Source: Allobosea sp. (GTDB taxonomy: Bacteria; Pseudomonadota; Alphaproteobacteria; Rhizobiales; Kaistiaceae). From it: 64,000 nt of DNA. The stretch covers positions 186,001 to 250,000 of the forward strand of contig JAFKFV010000018.1 in the NCBI GenBank assembly GCA_017307955.1, written 5' to 3'. The notes below the pieces were generated by a model that saw nothing but the letters and a program-made list of their open reading frames with translations, ran no database searches and was not told the DNA's origin. Positions 34,926 through 42,498 of the stretch are shown piece after piece. Made by a program: the position numbers and the translations under genes. Every line of letters begins with the position of its first letter. Positions within the stretch are counted from its first letter, which is position 1.

Positions 34926-36098
34926 TCAGATCGGGCGATCGGTTACGATCTGGCGTGCCTGTTCTAGCTTCGCGCGCGCGGCAGCATAGCGCTCCTTGTT
35001 GCGCTGGCCTTCGGCCACGACCTTGTCGGCGATCGCCCGCAAACGGTGCGCGGTGCCGAGCACGAGATCGGCATCGGCCAGGCGAGTCTCGCCCGATGCC
35101 TTGGCGGCTCCTACGGAAACGTCCTCGAGCACCTGCAATCCGTACTGCTGGAGCGAGGCCCGCAACTCACGCCGCATGGCGTTCATCTGCTGGACGGATT
35201 GCATCTGGAACAATGCGTGCAGTCGAATCAGGATCGACTTCACGTCGTTGAACTCGGCGTTGGCGGACGTGACCGTGTCGGCAAGCGTCGCGAGCGCCGC
35301 ACCCCTGGCGATGCCGATCGAGTCGAGGTCGGCAGGCGCCTTGGCATAGGCCGTCTCGAGCACCAGCACCCGGTTTTGGAAGAGATCGAGCTTTTGCGAG
35401 AAGTCGCGGGCTTCCTGGACCTTGAGAGGGTCGCCGGACTTCGCTTCCTCCGTGAGCCGGGCGAGATCGCCCTCACCCTGCGAAAGGATGCGGCGGCCCG
35501 CTTCGACGAAGACGCCCAGCGAAACGATCGCGTCGCGATAGCCGCTCGCCAGAACGCTCATCCGCGAGACCTCGCCGATGAGCTTGCCGCTTTCCTCGTC
35601 GATCTGCCTCTCCATCGGCGTGATGAGATCGCCGAGCGACTTGGCCTTGCTCTGCAGCATGCCGCGGACCTCGTCCGTCACTTTCTTCAGGCGTTTGGCG
35701 GGGTCGCCGAGACCGATTGCCATCAGGACGCGCTCCATGAAGCTGCCCTTCAGCTTCTCCCGGATACTCGTCTCCAGGTCCTTGAGGTCGGCATCATTCA
35801 CGCCGTCTCGGATCGTCCGGAACAGCTCGAACAGCACCGGGGACTCGGCATTGGTGATCTGCGACAGGATCTCGTCGAGGCGGGCACCGAAGCTGCCGAT
35901 GGCTTCCTGACCAAATGTGATCAGGACATGAGGCTCGGCCTTCATCACGGTGAAGCGTTCTGCGAGATCGCTGACGGCCCCGGCCTTTTCAGGCGGAAGG
36001 ACGACGGTCACGACTGCAGGCAGGTTGCCAGTGGGTGGCGTGGGCACCAGACTCGAATTCGTCTCCAGGATCGTGTTTGACGCACTTGGATCCGGCAT
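34926..36098 (-). CDS. telA: TelA family toxic anion resistance protein
   Basis: This 390-aa helical protein matches TelA (TelA/KlaA) throughout, with LKDLETSIREKLKG, RSKAK-type basic helices and QNRVLVLETAYAKAPADLDS. TelA proteins give tellurite and other stress resistance, by an unclear mechanism that seems to involve the membrane or cytoskeleton. GGAGGA before the ATG fixes the start. It heads the four-gene operon, whose promoter must lie in 36099-36476. Confidence 0.92.
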   Translation of the reverse strand: MPDPSASNTILETNSSLVPTPPTGNLPAVVTVVLPPEKAGAVSDLAERFTVMKAEPHVLITFGQEAIGSFGARLDEILSQITNAESPVLFELFRTIRDGVNDADLKDLETSIREKLKGSFMERVLMAIGLGDPAKRLKKVTDEVRGMLQSKAKSLGDLITPMERQIDEESGKLIGEVSRMSVLASGYRDAIVSLGVFVEAGRRILSQGEGDLARLTEEAKSGDPLKVQEARDFSQKLDLFQNRVLVLETAYAKAPADLDSIGIARGAALATLADTVTSANAEFNDVKSILIRLHALFQMQSVQQMNAMRRELRASLQQYGLQVLEDVSVGAAKASGETRLADADLVLGTAHRLRAIADKVVAEGQRNKERYAAARAKLEQARQIVTDRPI

Positions 36099-36476
36099 GC
36101 TTTTAGTCCTCCGATTCGAGCTGTTCTGCGCAACGCTCCACGTCGCGCGGTCGGTCCATTTACGCCGCCAAATTCGGCGAGACTGTAACCTGCGGATCGC
36201 TCTAAGGCACCATGGCAGCAGGTCGCTTTGGGATAGTGCCCCGGTAGTCTCACTGCTTGTGGATCGAGATGAAATTTCAAGGATGGCGCCGACATTTTCG
36301 GTGACCAGCCAGGATTTCTATGACGCCACACCCGACATTACCGTGAGCGAAGCCGTAGAAATTCGAAGCGTTCGCCGATGATCTGCGGTTCGGCTGCCTG
36401 CGCGGTGATGGTGAAGTCGCGGCGAGAGAGGTTCCGTTGCCACCTCGATGTTCTCTGCAAGCTGCGTTTCCTCGCT
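36099..36476. other. Intergenic region between TelA and CcdA genes
   Basis: The 378 bases between the telA start and the ccdA stop should hold the ter operon promoter. I saw no clear repeat, hairpin or small gene. Confidence 0.4.
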
Positions 36477-37211
36477 TTAGCCGATGCGGGCAAGCATCGG
36501 GACATTCTCGAGCAGCCAGAAAGAAAAAGTGGACATCATTCCCGTGATCATAGCGATCCCCATCGCAATCATGACACCCCCGGCGCCGACCTGGAGGGTT
36601 CGCCCCAATCGGCGCATCGTTTTGAGGCGCTTCATCAGGCCGTCGGCGAAGGCTGCGGATAGAAGGAAGGGAACACCGAGCCCTATCGAATAGACGGTCA
36701 ACAGGGCGATACCCGTCGGCGCTGTCGATGAGAGAGCACTCACGGTCAGGATTGCGCCCAACACAGGCCCGATGCACGGGGTCCAGCCGAATCCGAACGT
36801 GAGGCCGAGGAGATAGGCGCCGATTGGCCGGCCGCCACGAATGTTGCCGTGGAAGCGCAGGTCGCGTTGAAGCCATGGCAGTGGAACCAGGCCGGTCATA
36901 AACACGCCGAACAGGATAACGATGGCGCCGCCGATGAGGGTCGCTTCGTAGCGGTACGCAAGGAGCAGTCGGCTGAACGTGGTCGCGGTAGCACCAAGCG
37001 CGACGAAGATCGTCGAGAAGCCGAGCACGAAACAGGTGCTGAGCAACAGCATCGAAACGCGGTCGATCCCAGCGTGATCGCGCCGATCGAGTGTGTGTCC
37101 CGAAATATACGAAACGTAGCCCGGAACCAGCGGCAGCACGCACGGGGACAGGAATGAGATCATGCCCGCCGAAAAGGCGGTAACCAGGCCGATGTTGGAG
37201 ATACCCGACAT
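36477..37211 (-). CDS. ccdA: CcdA-type cytochrome c biogenesis/thiol transport protein
   Basis: This 244-aa membrane protein has six helices and the two redox Cys motifs of CcdA/DsbD: SFLSPCVLPLVPGYVSY and FGWTPCIGPVLGA. It carries electrons from cytoplasmic thioredoxin to periplasmic thiol proteins. It is the last gene of a minus-strand run and follows the DsbA-like gene by 7 bases, so it probably keeps the periplasmic TlpA/DsbA proteins reduced. Confidence 0.93.
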   Translation of the reverse strand: MSGISNIGLVTAFSAGMISFLSPCVLPLVPGYVSYISGHTLDRRDHAGIDRVSMLLLSTCFVLGFSTIFVALGATATTFSRLLLAYRYEATLIGGAIVILFGVFMTGLVPLPWLQRDLRFHGNIRGGRPIGAYLLGLTFGFGWTPCIGPVLGAILTVSALSSTAPTGIALLTVYSIGLGVPFLLSAAFADGLMKRLKTMRRLGRTLQVGAGGVMIAMGIAMITGMMSTFSFWLLENVPMLARIG

Positions 37212-37218
37212 GGCTGTT

Positions 37219-38094
37219 CTATCCTCCCCGCGCCGAGTCGATCAGTTGCTTCATCGTGTCGGCATCGGCGAGGCCTCGCAGAATTTCCTTACCCGCGATG
37301 AAGGTCGGCGTGCCGGAAATGCGCAATGCCTCCGCGAGCGCAACATTGCGCTTAATCGCCTCGTCAATCTTGGGATCCTCCATGTCCTTCTTCAACCGTT
37401 CGACATCGAGCCCGACCTGAGCCGCGATTTCGAGGCTGGAGCCTTCCGTGATCTGGCCCTTGTAAGCCATCATGGCCTTGTGAAAGGCGAGGTATCTACC
37501 CTGTTTCTGGCTGGCGAGCGCCGCCCGCGCAGCGAAGACCGAGCTGGGACCGAGGATCGGATATTCCTTGAAGACGAGGCGCAGTCCCTTGTCGGCCTGT
37601 TCGAGCTCGTCGAGCATCGGCGTTGCCTTGCTGCAATAAGGACAGTTGTAGTCGAAGAACTCTACAAGAGTGGCACTGCCTCGCGGATTGATGCCGACCG
37701 GTGAGCTCGGATCATTGAAAACTTCATCGTGCCTTTGCGTGAGAATCGCGGTGAGCTCGTTCTCTTCCATAACCTCCTGGCGGGCTTCCATACCGCTCAC
37801 GGATTCGACGATCACCTCAGGATTGGCGAGGAGATAGGTGCGCAGTTCGCTCTCGAAATCGGCATCGCGAAGAGGCAGAAAGACTCCTGCCGCAAACATC
37901 AGCGCCAAGGCAGAAAGGACGACCGAGAACCCTGCAAGAGCAAGCGGGCCAAACATTAGAGCGCCAGAGCCTCGGGCCGGCTTCGCCACCAAGGGCGACG
38001 GCTCGGCATCAGCCATTTCCACGGCGGCTCGCGCCGGTTCGGGATCCGATCCCGCCGATCCGGTTGTCGAAGGTTCGTGTGCGTCGGATATCAT
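37219..38094 (-). CDS. Membrane-anchored DsbA/ScsC-like thiol protein
   Basis: This 291-aa protein has a cytoplasmic segment (1-48), one anchor helix (GPLALAGFSVVLSALALMFA) and a periplasmic thioredoxin fold with CPYC in EFFDYNCPYCSKATPML and the cis-Pro stretch RISGTPTFIAGK. The class (BdbD/ScsC-like) forms or repairs disulfides, and ScsC protects against copper. Its ATG overlaps the Sco stop. A second DsbA-like gene is at 18326. Confidence 0.9.
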   Translation of the reverse strand: MISDAHEPSTTGSAGSDPEPARAAVEMADAEPSPLVAKPARGSGALMFGPLALAGFSVVLSALALMFAAGVFLPLRDADFESELRTYLLANPEVIVESVSGMEARQEVMEENELTAILTQRHDEVFNDPSSPVGINPRGSATLVEFFDYNCPYCSKATPMLDELEQADKGLRLVFKEYPILGPSSVFAARAALASQKQGRYLAFHKAMMAYKGQITEGSSLEIAAQVGLDVERLKKDMEDPKIDEAIKRNVALAEALRISGTPTFIAGKEILRGLADADTMKQLIDSARGG

Positions 38095-38804
38095 CAGAAC
38101 AGTCCCTTTAGCTCATCCCAGACGCCGGGCTCCTGGTGCCCGTGCGGCTTTTGCGTCCGGTTCGTGAGCGCGTTGACGAAGACCACCAGATTGACCGGTT
38201 CGAATTTCAGGCCGTGGAACCGGGCGCGCAGGCGGCTGTCCTGGTCGATCACATGGGTGACGATGCCATGCATCTGCATGCCGTCGCCGCCCTCGGTAAA
38301 CTTGAGGCCATAGGCCTCGGCGATCTTCCGCGTGCGGTCTTCAGGCTCGCCGGCCGCAGCGGTCAGGAAGGTCCAGTTCACCGGATCGAGGCCATGGGCC
38401 GCCCCGTACTCGCGCAGAACTTGACCGGTATCGCGCTTCGGATCGGTCGTGATGGTGACGAATTCGACCGTCGCCTTCATCGGCGTCTGGTTGATCATCG
38501 CCTGGATCTGGGCGATGCGCTCGGCGTGCAGAGGACAGACGTCCGGGCAGTTCGTGTAGATGAAGTTGAGCACGACGACCTTGCCGCGAAGGTCCGTGAG
38601 GCGGACGGCACGGCCATCGGCATCCTCCAACGTGAACCCTGGCGCGTCGCTGTCGACCGGCTGGAAGTACTTCTCCTTGTCGCGCAGGTCCCGATCGACC
38701 TCTTCCAGCGAATGCGACAGAACCGGCGAGACCAGTGCCGCCGTCAGACCGAAGGCGAGCACGGCGGGACGCAGGAAACGCAAGACGTCAGCTCTACGAC
38801 GCAT
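38094..38804 (-). CDS. Sco1/SenC family protein, copy 2
   Basis: This 236-aa protein has a signal or anchor (FLRPAVLAFGLTAALVS) and the Sco core with IYTNCPDVCPLHAERI and the distal His in GIVTHVIDQDS. The longer N-terminus possible from 38912 is mostly Arg-rich and unlikely; 38804 is chosen. It overlaps both neighbours by a few bases, as expected inside an operon. It differs much from copy 1, so it may serve the Cus system or thiol redox. Confidence 0.9.
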   Translation of the reverse strand: MRRRADVLRFLRPAVLAFGLTAALVSPVLSHSLEEVDRDLRDKEKYFQPVDSDAPGFTLEDADGRAVRLTDLRGKVVVLNFIYTNCPDVCPLHAERIAQIQAMINQTPMKATVEFVTITTDPKRDTGQVLREYGAAHGLDPVNWTFLTAAAGEPEDRTRKIAEAYGLKFTEGGDGMQMHGIVTHVIDQDSRLRARFHGLKFEPVNLVVFVNALTNRTQKPHGHQEPGVWDELKGLF

Positions 38805-39168
38805 CTGCGGATATCCGATCGCCGCCGCGCGCTGCCGAACAGCAAGCGCTACCGGCCTGATGAAGCGCCGCCGACGGAGCGTTCGAATCCGGCAATGTGC
38901 CGGTGGGCGCACCCTCCTTCGTGCGGCTCGCCATCCTATTCATGCAGAGCCCGAGGGCGCACATCGCGACGCAGGGCAACACGCTCAGGAGCAGCGGCGC
39001 GACGCCGACCGCCACGAGCCAGCTCCAGTTGAGACCGGTGCCAAGTGCCAGCGTGGTTGCGGCGAGGACGATGAGGCCCGGACGGCCGCGAAGAGCGCGA
39101 CCGAAATCGCCGAGACGCGATCTGAGCGATGAACCGGGAGAAACAGCGGTCGAACTCAGATGGGTCAT
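38794..39168 (-). CDS. Small Cys/Met membrane protein of copper operons
   Basis: This 124-aa protein starts inside the TlpA stop (ATGA) and ends inside the sco start. One or two helices occur (GLIVLAATTLALGTGLNWSW and LVAVGVAPLLLSVLPCVAMC), with a VLPCVAMCALGLCMNRM stretch and a tail containing SACCSAA. The Cys/Met pattern suggests copper contact. I recognise similar short proteins from copper clusters but no defined function. Confidence 0.7.
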   Translation of the reverse strand: MTHLSSTAVSPGSSLRSRLGDFGRALRGRPGLIVLAATTLALGTGLNWSWLVAVGVAPLLLSVLPCVAMCALGLCMNRMASRTKEGAPTGTLPDSNAPSAALHQAGSACCSAARGGDRISADAS

Positions 39169-39728
39169 GAGGCTTGTTCCTTCTGCGGCGGGACGGCAAG
39201 CCGGCCCTGTTTCTGGGCGATGATCGATTTCAAGAACGCGATCATGTCCGGCGCGTCCCATTCGGCCGGGCCGACCAGCCGCCCTATCTCCTGCCCCTGG
39301 CGGTCGATCAGAAGCGTCGTCGGCAGGCCGGCGGTAGCGAGGGCGAAGCCCGCCTTGCTCGAGGTGTCGATGTGGATAGCGAGGTGCTGAATGCCGATCT
39401 CGGCATAGAACTTCTTCACCACCTCCGGCCCGCCGCGGTCGATCGATAGCGTGACGACCTCGAAATCGGGACTACCGAGCGAGGCCTGCAGCCGGTCGAG
39501 CGTGGGCATTTCCTTCCGGCAAGGCAGGCACCATGTCGCCCAGAGGTTGAGCAGCACCACCTTGCCGCGAAACTCGGCGAGCGTGCCCGGTTTGCCCTCG
39601 CTATCGGTGAACTGAAGCTCGGGCACGGGGGCCGGCGCGTCGCGCAGTACGAAGTTCTGCGGCGGTTCGGCGGCCGCCGATCCCATCACGGCGATGAGCG
39701 CAGCGATCGCAAGGGCGAGCCGTTTCAT
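39165..39728 (-). CDS. TlpA-like periplasmic thioredoxin
   Basis: This 187-aa protein has a signal peptide (MKRLALAIAALIAVMGSAAA) and a thioredoxin fold with CLPC in LLNLWATWCLPCRKEMPTLD and AGLPTTLLIDRQG. It would reduce disulfides such as those of Sco or CuA proteins, with electrons from CcdA. GGAGG precedes the ATG. The gene overlaps the 29-codon frame upstream (ATGA) and the Cys/Met protein downstream. Confidence 0.92.
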   Translation of the reverse strand: MKRLALAIAALIAVMGSAAAEPPQNFVLRDAPAPVPELQFTDSEGKPGTLAEFRGKVVLLNLWATWCLPCRKEMPTLDRLQASLGSPDFEVVTLSIDRGGPEVVKKFYAEIGIQHLAIHIDTSSKAGFALATAGLPTTLLIDRQGQEIGRLVGPAEWDAPDMIAFLKSIIAQKQGRLAVPPQKEQAS

Positions 39729-39814
39729 GACGCGCCTCCCCTCGCCTGCCGGCGCAGCCGTTCGGCAAGCGGCCGAGCGGTCCCGCCCAGTGCCTGTTCG
39801 GTGATCCCGGTCAT
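39725..39814 (-). CDS. 29-codon leader-like frame before tlpA
   Basis: A 29-aa frame starts at 39814 behind a strong AGGGAGG site and ends in the tlpA ATG (ATGA). Its peptide begins MTGITEQALGGTARPLAERL and is basic. It may be a true small protein or a coupling leader for tlpA. Confidence 0.45.
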   Translation of the reverse strand: MTGITEQALGGTARPLAERLRRQARGGAS

Positions 39815-39838
39815 CGGAGCGACCTCCCTGAGGTGCGA

Positions 39839-40282
39839 TCATTCCGTCGCGAAAACGGTCGGAGCCTTGCCGTCCTTGGTAACGGCGTAGATCGTGAACG
39901 TCTCCGTCTTCTCTCCAGCCATCCCGGGCGAGCCCATCGGCATGCCCGGCAGCGTGATGCCGGCGATCGCCGGCTTCTCGGACAAGAGCTTGCGGACGAC
40001 GTTCACCGGCACATGCCCATCGATCACATAGCCGTCGATGAACGTCGTGTGGCAGCCTTCGAGCTCCTCCGACACTCCGGCCTTGCGGCTGATCTCGGCA
40101 AGGTCGTTGGTCGGCTTCACGTCGACGGTAAAGCCGTTCTGGCGGAGATAATCCGCATATCCCTCGCAGCAACTGCATTGGGGATTCTTGTAGAGGGTCG
40201 CCTGAATGCCGGTGTCGGCCATCGCTGGAAGCGGCAGGAGCAGAACGGCGGCGCTTCCGAGGAGAAAAATTCGTCTTTGCAT
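39839..40282 (-). CDS. DUF411 family copper-binding periplasmic protein
   Basis: This 147-aa protein has a signal peptide (RIFLLGSAAVLLLPLPAMA) and the complete DUF411 motifs: YKNPQCSCCEGYADYLRQNG, GCHTTFIDGYVIDGHVPV and LPGMPMGSPGM. The CSCC and Met-rich loop should bind Cu(I). It is in the copper run between tlpA and the multicopper oxidase. AAGGA precedes the ATG. The degenerate relative at 25136 lacks these Cys. Confidence 0.92.
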   Translation of the reverse strand: MQRRIFLLGSAAVLLLPLPAMADTGIQATLYKNPQCSCCEGYADYLRQNGFTVDVKPTNDLAEISRKAGVSEELEGCHTTFIDGYVIDGHVPVNVVRKLLSEKPAIAGITLPGMPMGSPGMAGEKTETFTIYAVTKDGKAPTVFATE

Positions 40283-40311
40283 GATGGGTTTCCTTTCATC
40301 AGGGTTCGAGT

Positions 40312-41766
40312 TCAGGCCACCCGAAGGACGGTCATCAAACCGGCCATCTGGTGGTCCATGACGTGGCAATGGAGCATCCAGTCGCCGGGGTTGTCGGCGA
40401 CGAAAGCAACCTCGACGGCATCCTTGGGTGCCATGAGGACCGTATCCTGCCATTGCCGATACGGCACCGGAGCGCCGTTGCGGCTGAACACCCGGAAGCT
40501 GTGGCCGTGAAAATGCATTGGGTGCCACCAGGCGGTCTCGTTGCGCAACGTCAGCACGATGCTGCGTCCGCGCTGGAATGTGAGGGCGGGCTCCATGCCG
40601 GCATGGCCGTCGCCGGTCATCGACATGCCGTTGATCGCCCAGGCGGCACCGCCGCCCATGCCTGCCATCCCCGTGCCCTTCATGCCGCCCATCATCCCGC
40701 CCACGCCGGCCAGGGCGCCGCCACCCATCATGCCGCCCTGCAGCGTCAGTTCGTGGCGCTCGGCCGAGCCGACTTCGGGTTCAGGCAAGGGGTTGCGTGG
40801 CAGGTCGAGCGGTGCGTCCAGAGGATGAGCCCGGAGCGGTGCGCCCTCGTCATAGGCAAGCTGCGTCAACCGATAGGCGAGGCCGTCGTAGAAATCGTCG
40901 ACCACCTTGTAGCGGCGGCCGGGCTCGCCCTGCATGTCGAGCACGATGTCGATCCGCATGGCCGGGCCGAGCAGGACGCGGCCGCCTTCCGGCTGATGCG
41001 GATCGCAGGGCTGTCCGTCGATCGCGACGATGACCGGGCGATGCCCCTCGAAGCGCAGCGCCATGATCCGGGCAAGCGCGGCATTGACGAGGCGGAGCCG
41101 GATGCGTTCGCCGGCCCTGACCGGCTCGTCGACGGGCATGGCTCCGTTCAGCGTCACCGTGTTGCCGATGCGGCCGGACATCGCCGCTTCCATGGGATTG
41201 CCAAAGCCGGCGGCGATCCGGGCTTCCGAGGTCAGCCGCCAGTCCGCGATGAGCCAGAGGAGGTCCCGATCGACCGCAACCGGCTCGCGCTCCTCGACGA
41301 TCACGGCACCGGCGAGCCCACGGCCGAGTTGCTGCAGGCTGTTGGCGTGCGGGTGGTACCAGAACGTGCCGGCGTCGGGCGGCGTGAACCCGTAGACGAA
41401 GCTCTCGCCCGGCATGATCGGCGGTTGCGTCAGTCCCGGCACTCCGTCCATGGCATTGGGGAGCCTAATCCCATGCCAATGGACGGTGGTGTCCTGATCG
41501 AGGCGGTTCTCGACGACAATCCGGACTGGCTCTCCCTGCCGCAGGCGCACGAACGGGCCGGGGACGGTGCCGTTATAGGCCCAGACATCGGTCTCGGGGC
41601 GGTCTGTCCCGGCGAGCCGAGCGCGGGTCGGCCCGGCAGCGAGGCGACGATCAATCGGTGCAGCCGCGCGCGCCGTCCACGCGCCCAACGACGGCGTCAG
41701 AGCAAGGCCGGCCCCGCCCAGGAGCAAGCTCCGGCGCGTCACGCGGCCAATGGATTCGGTACTCAC
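40312..41766 (-). CDS. Multicopper oxidase with Met-rich insert
   Basis: This 484-aa oxidase starts at GTG 41766 behind GAAGGG and has a Tat signal (VTRRSLLLGGAGLALTPS). All copper ligands are present: VHWHGIRLPNAMDG, TFWYHPHANSLQ, HPMHFHGHSF and LHCHVMDHQMAGLM. Between domains 2 and 3 a Met/Gly-rich insert (from about residue 335, GGMMGGGALAGVGGMMGG and on) resembles CueO's Cu(I)-binding loop. It should oxidise Cu(I) in the periplasm, upstream of the CusAB pump genes in the same operon. Confidence 0.93.
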   Translation of the reverse strand: MSTESIGRVTRRSLLLGGAGLALTPSLGAWTARAAAPIDRRLAAGPTRARLAGTDRPETDVWAYNGTVPGPFVRLRQGEPVRIVVENRLDQDTTVHWHGIRLPNAMDGVPGLTQPPIMPGESFVYGFTPPDAGTFWYHPHANSLQQLGRGLAGAVIVEEREPVAVDRDLLWLIADWRLTSEARIAAGFGNPMEAAMSGRIGNTVTLNGAMPVDEPVRAGERIRLRLVNAALARIMALRFEGHRPVIVAIDGQPCDPHQPEGGRVLLGPAMRIDIVLDMQGEPGRRYKVVDDFYDGLAYRLTQLAYDEGAPLRAHPLDAPLDLPRNPLPEPEVGSAERHELTLQGGMMGGGALAGVGGMMGGMKGTGMAGMGGGAAWAINGMSMTGDGHAGMEPALTFQRGRSIVLTLRNETAWWHPMHFHGHSFRVFSRNGAPVPYRQWQDTVLMAPKDAVEVAFVADNPGDWMLHCHVMDHQMAGLMTVLRVA

Positions 41767-41897
41767 GTTCGACCCTTCCAATCATCAAGGACGATGAAAA
41801 TGCGTCGGTCAGCCCGAAGGGCAGCGGCGCTCGGACGATGGCGCGCGCAGACGCATTCGCTCGCTCGGCACCGTCGCTTGCCGCGACGGCCGAGACG

Positions 41898-42257
41898 TCA
41901 GTCGATGTCGGTGGTTCGGGGAGGATAGTGATCGGGCTCCAGCACCCGGCCGTGTAGGACGGGAGTCAAGGCGGGATAGGAGGCCGCCACCAGCGCGATC
42001 GTCGTCGGGGCCATCTGCGGCAGCACTGCAAGAACCTGCGCCACGCAGATCGACGCGCAAGCCATGGCCCTCATGCCATCGTCGCGGCCGCCCGTGGGAC
42101 AACCCTGGCAGCCATCGTGCCCGGAGACGCCCATGTCGGACGCCATCACCATCTTCACCGTCATTTCGCTCGCCTGAGCGGCGGACAAGTTCATTCCCGC
42201 GGTGACGAAGACCGCGAGCAACAACACCAGGACCTGTCGGAACGATGAGCGTTTCAT
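41898..42257 (-). CDS. DUF2946-like secreted protein
   Basis: This 119-aa protein has a signal (VLVLLLAVFVTAGMNLSAA), a middle with Met/His/Cys (KMVMASDMGVSGHDGCQGCP, then CASICVAQ) and a tail PDHYPPRTTDID. The GCQGC pair and Met could bind copper. ATG 42257 is chosen; longer frames have no signal. It shares its plan with the proteins at 29262 and 47681. Confidence 0.65.
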   Translation of the reverse strand: MKRSSFRQVLVLLLAVFVTAGMNLSAAQASEMTVKMVMASDMGVSGHDGCQGCPTGGRDDGMRAMACASICVAQVLAVLPQMAPTTIALVAASYPALTPVLHGRVLEPDHYPPRTTDID

Positions 42258-42366
42258 GGCAGTTCTCAAGATCGCGCCGAACTGTGCCGAAAACAAGTCC
42301 GATCGGTTGCTTGCGACCTTGGGAGGACGCCGAAGCCGGACACGTTATCCGAAGCGCCGGTCGCGC

Positions 42367-42483
42367 TCACCGGAAGAACAGATATTTGACGAGCGCCGCC
42401 ACGACGAGCGCCAGCACCACCAGCCCGACGATGCCCGCGGCACCCATGCCCCACATCATCCCGCCGCCAGTCATCTCGTTCAT
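42367..42483 (-). CDS. 38-aa membrane protein after cusA
   Basis: A GAGGAGGAAATC site before ATG 42483 gives a 38-aa product with a Met/Gly start (MTGGGMMWGMG) and one helix (AAGIVGLVVLALVVAALVKY). It begins 15 bases after the cusA stop. The very strong ribosome site makes it a real gene; it may be a pump accessory like other single-helix RND partners. Confidence 0.65.
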   Translation of the reverse strand: MNEMTGGGMMWGMGAAGIVGLVVLALVVAALVKYLFFR

Positions 42484-42498
42484 AATGATTTCCTCCTC

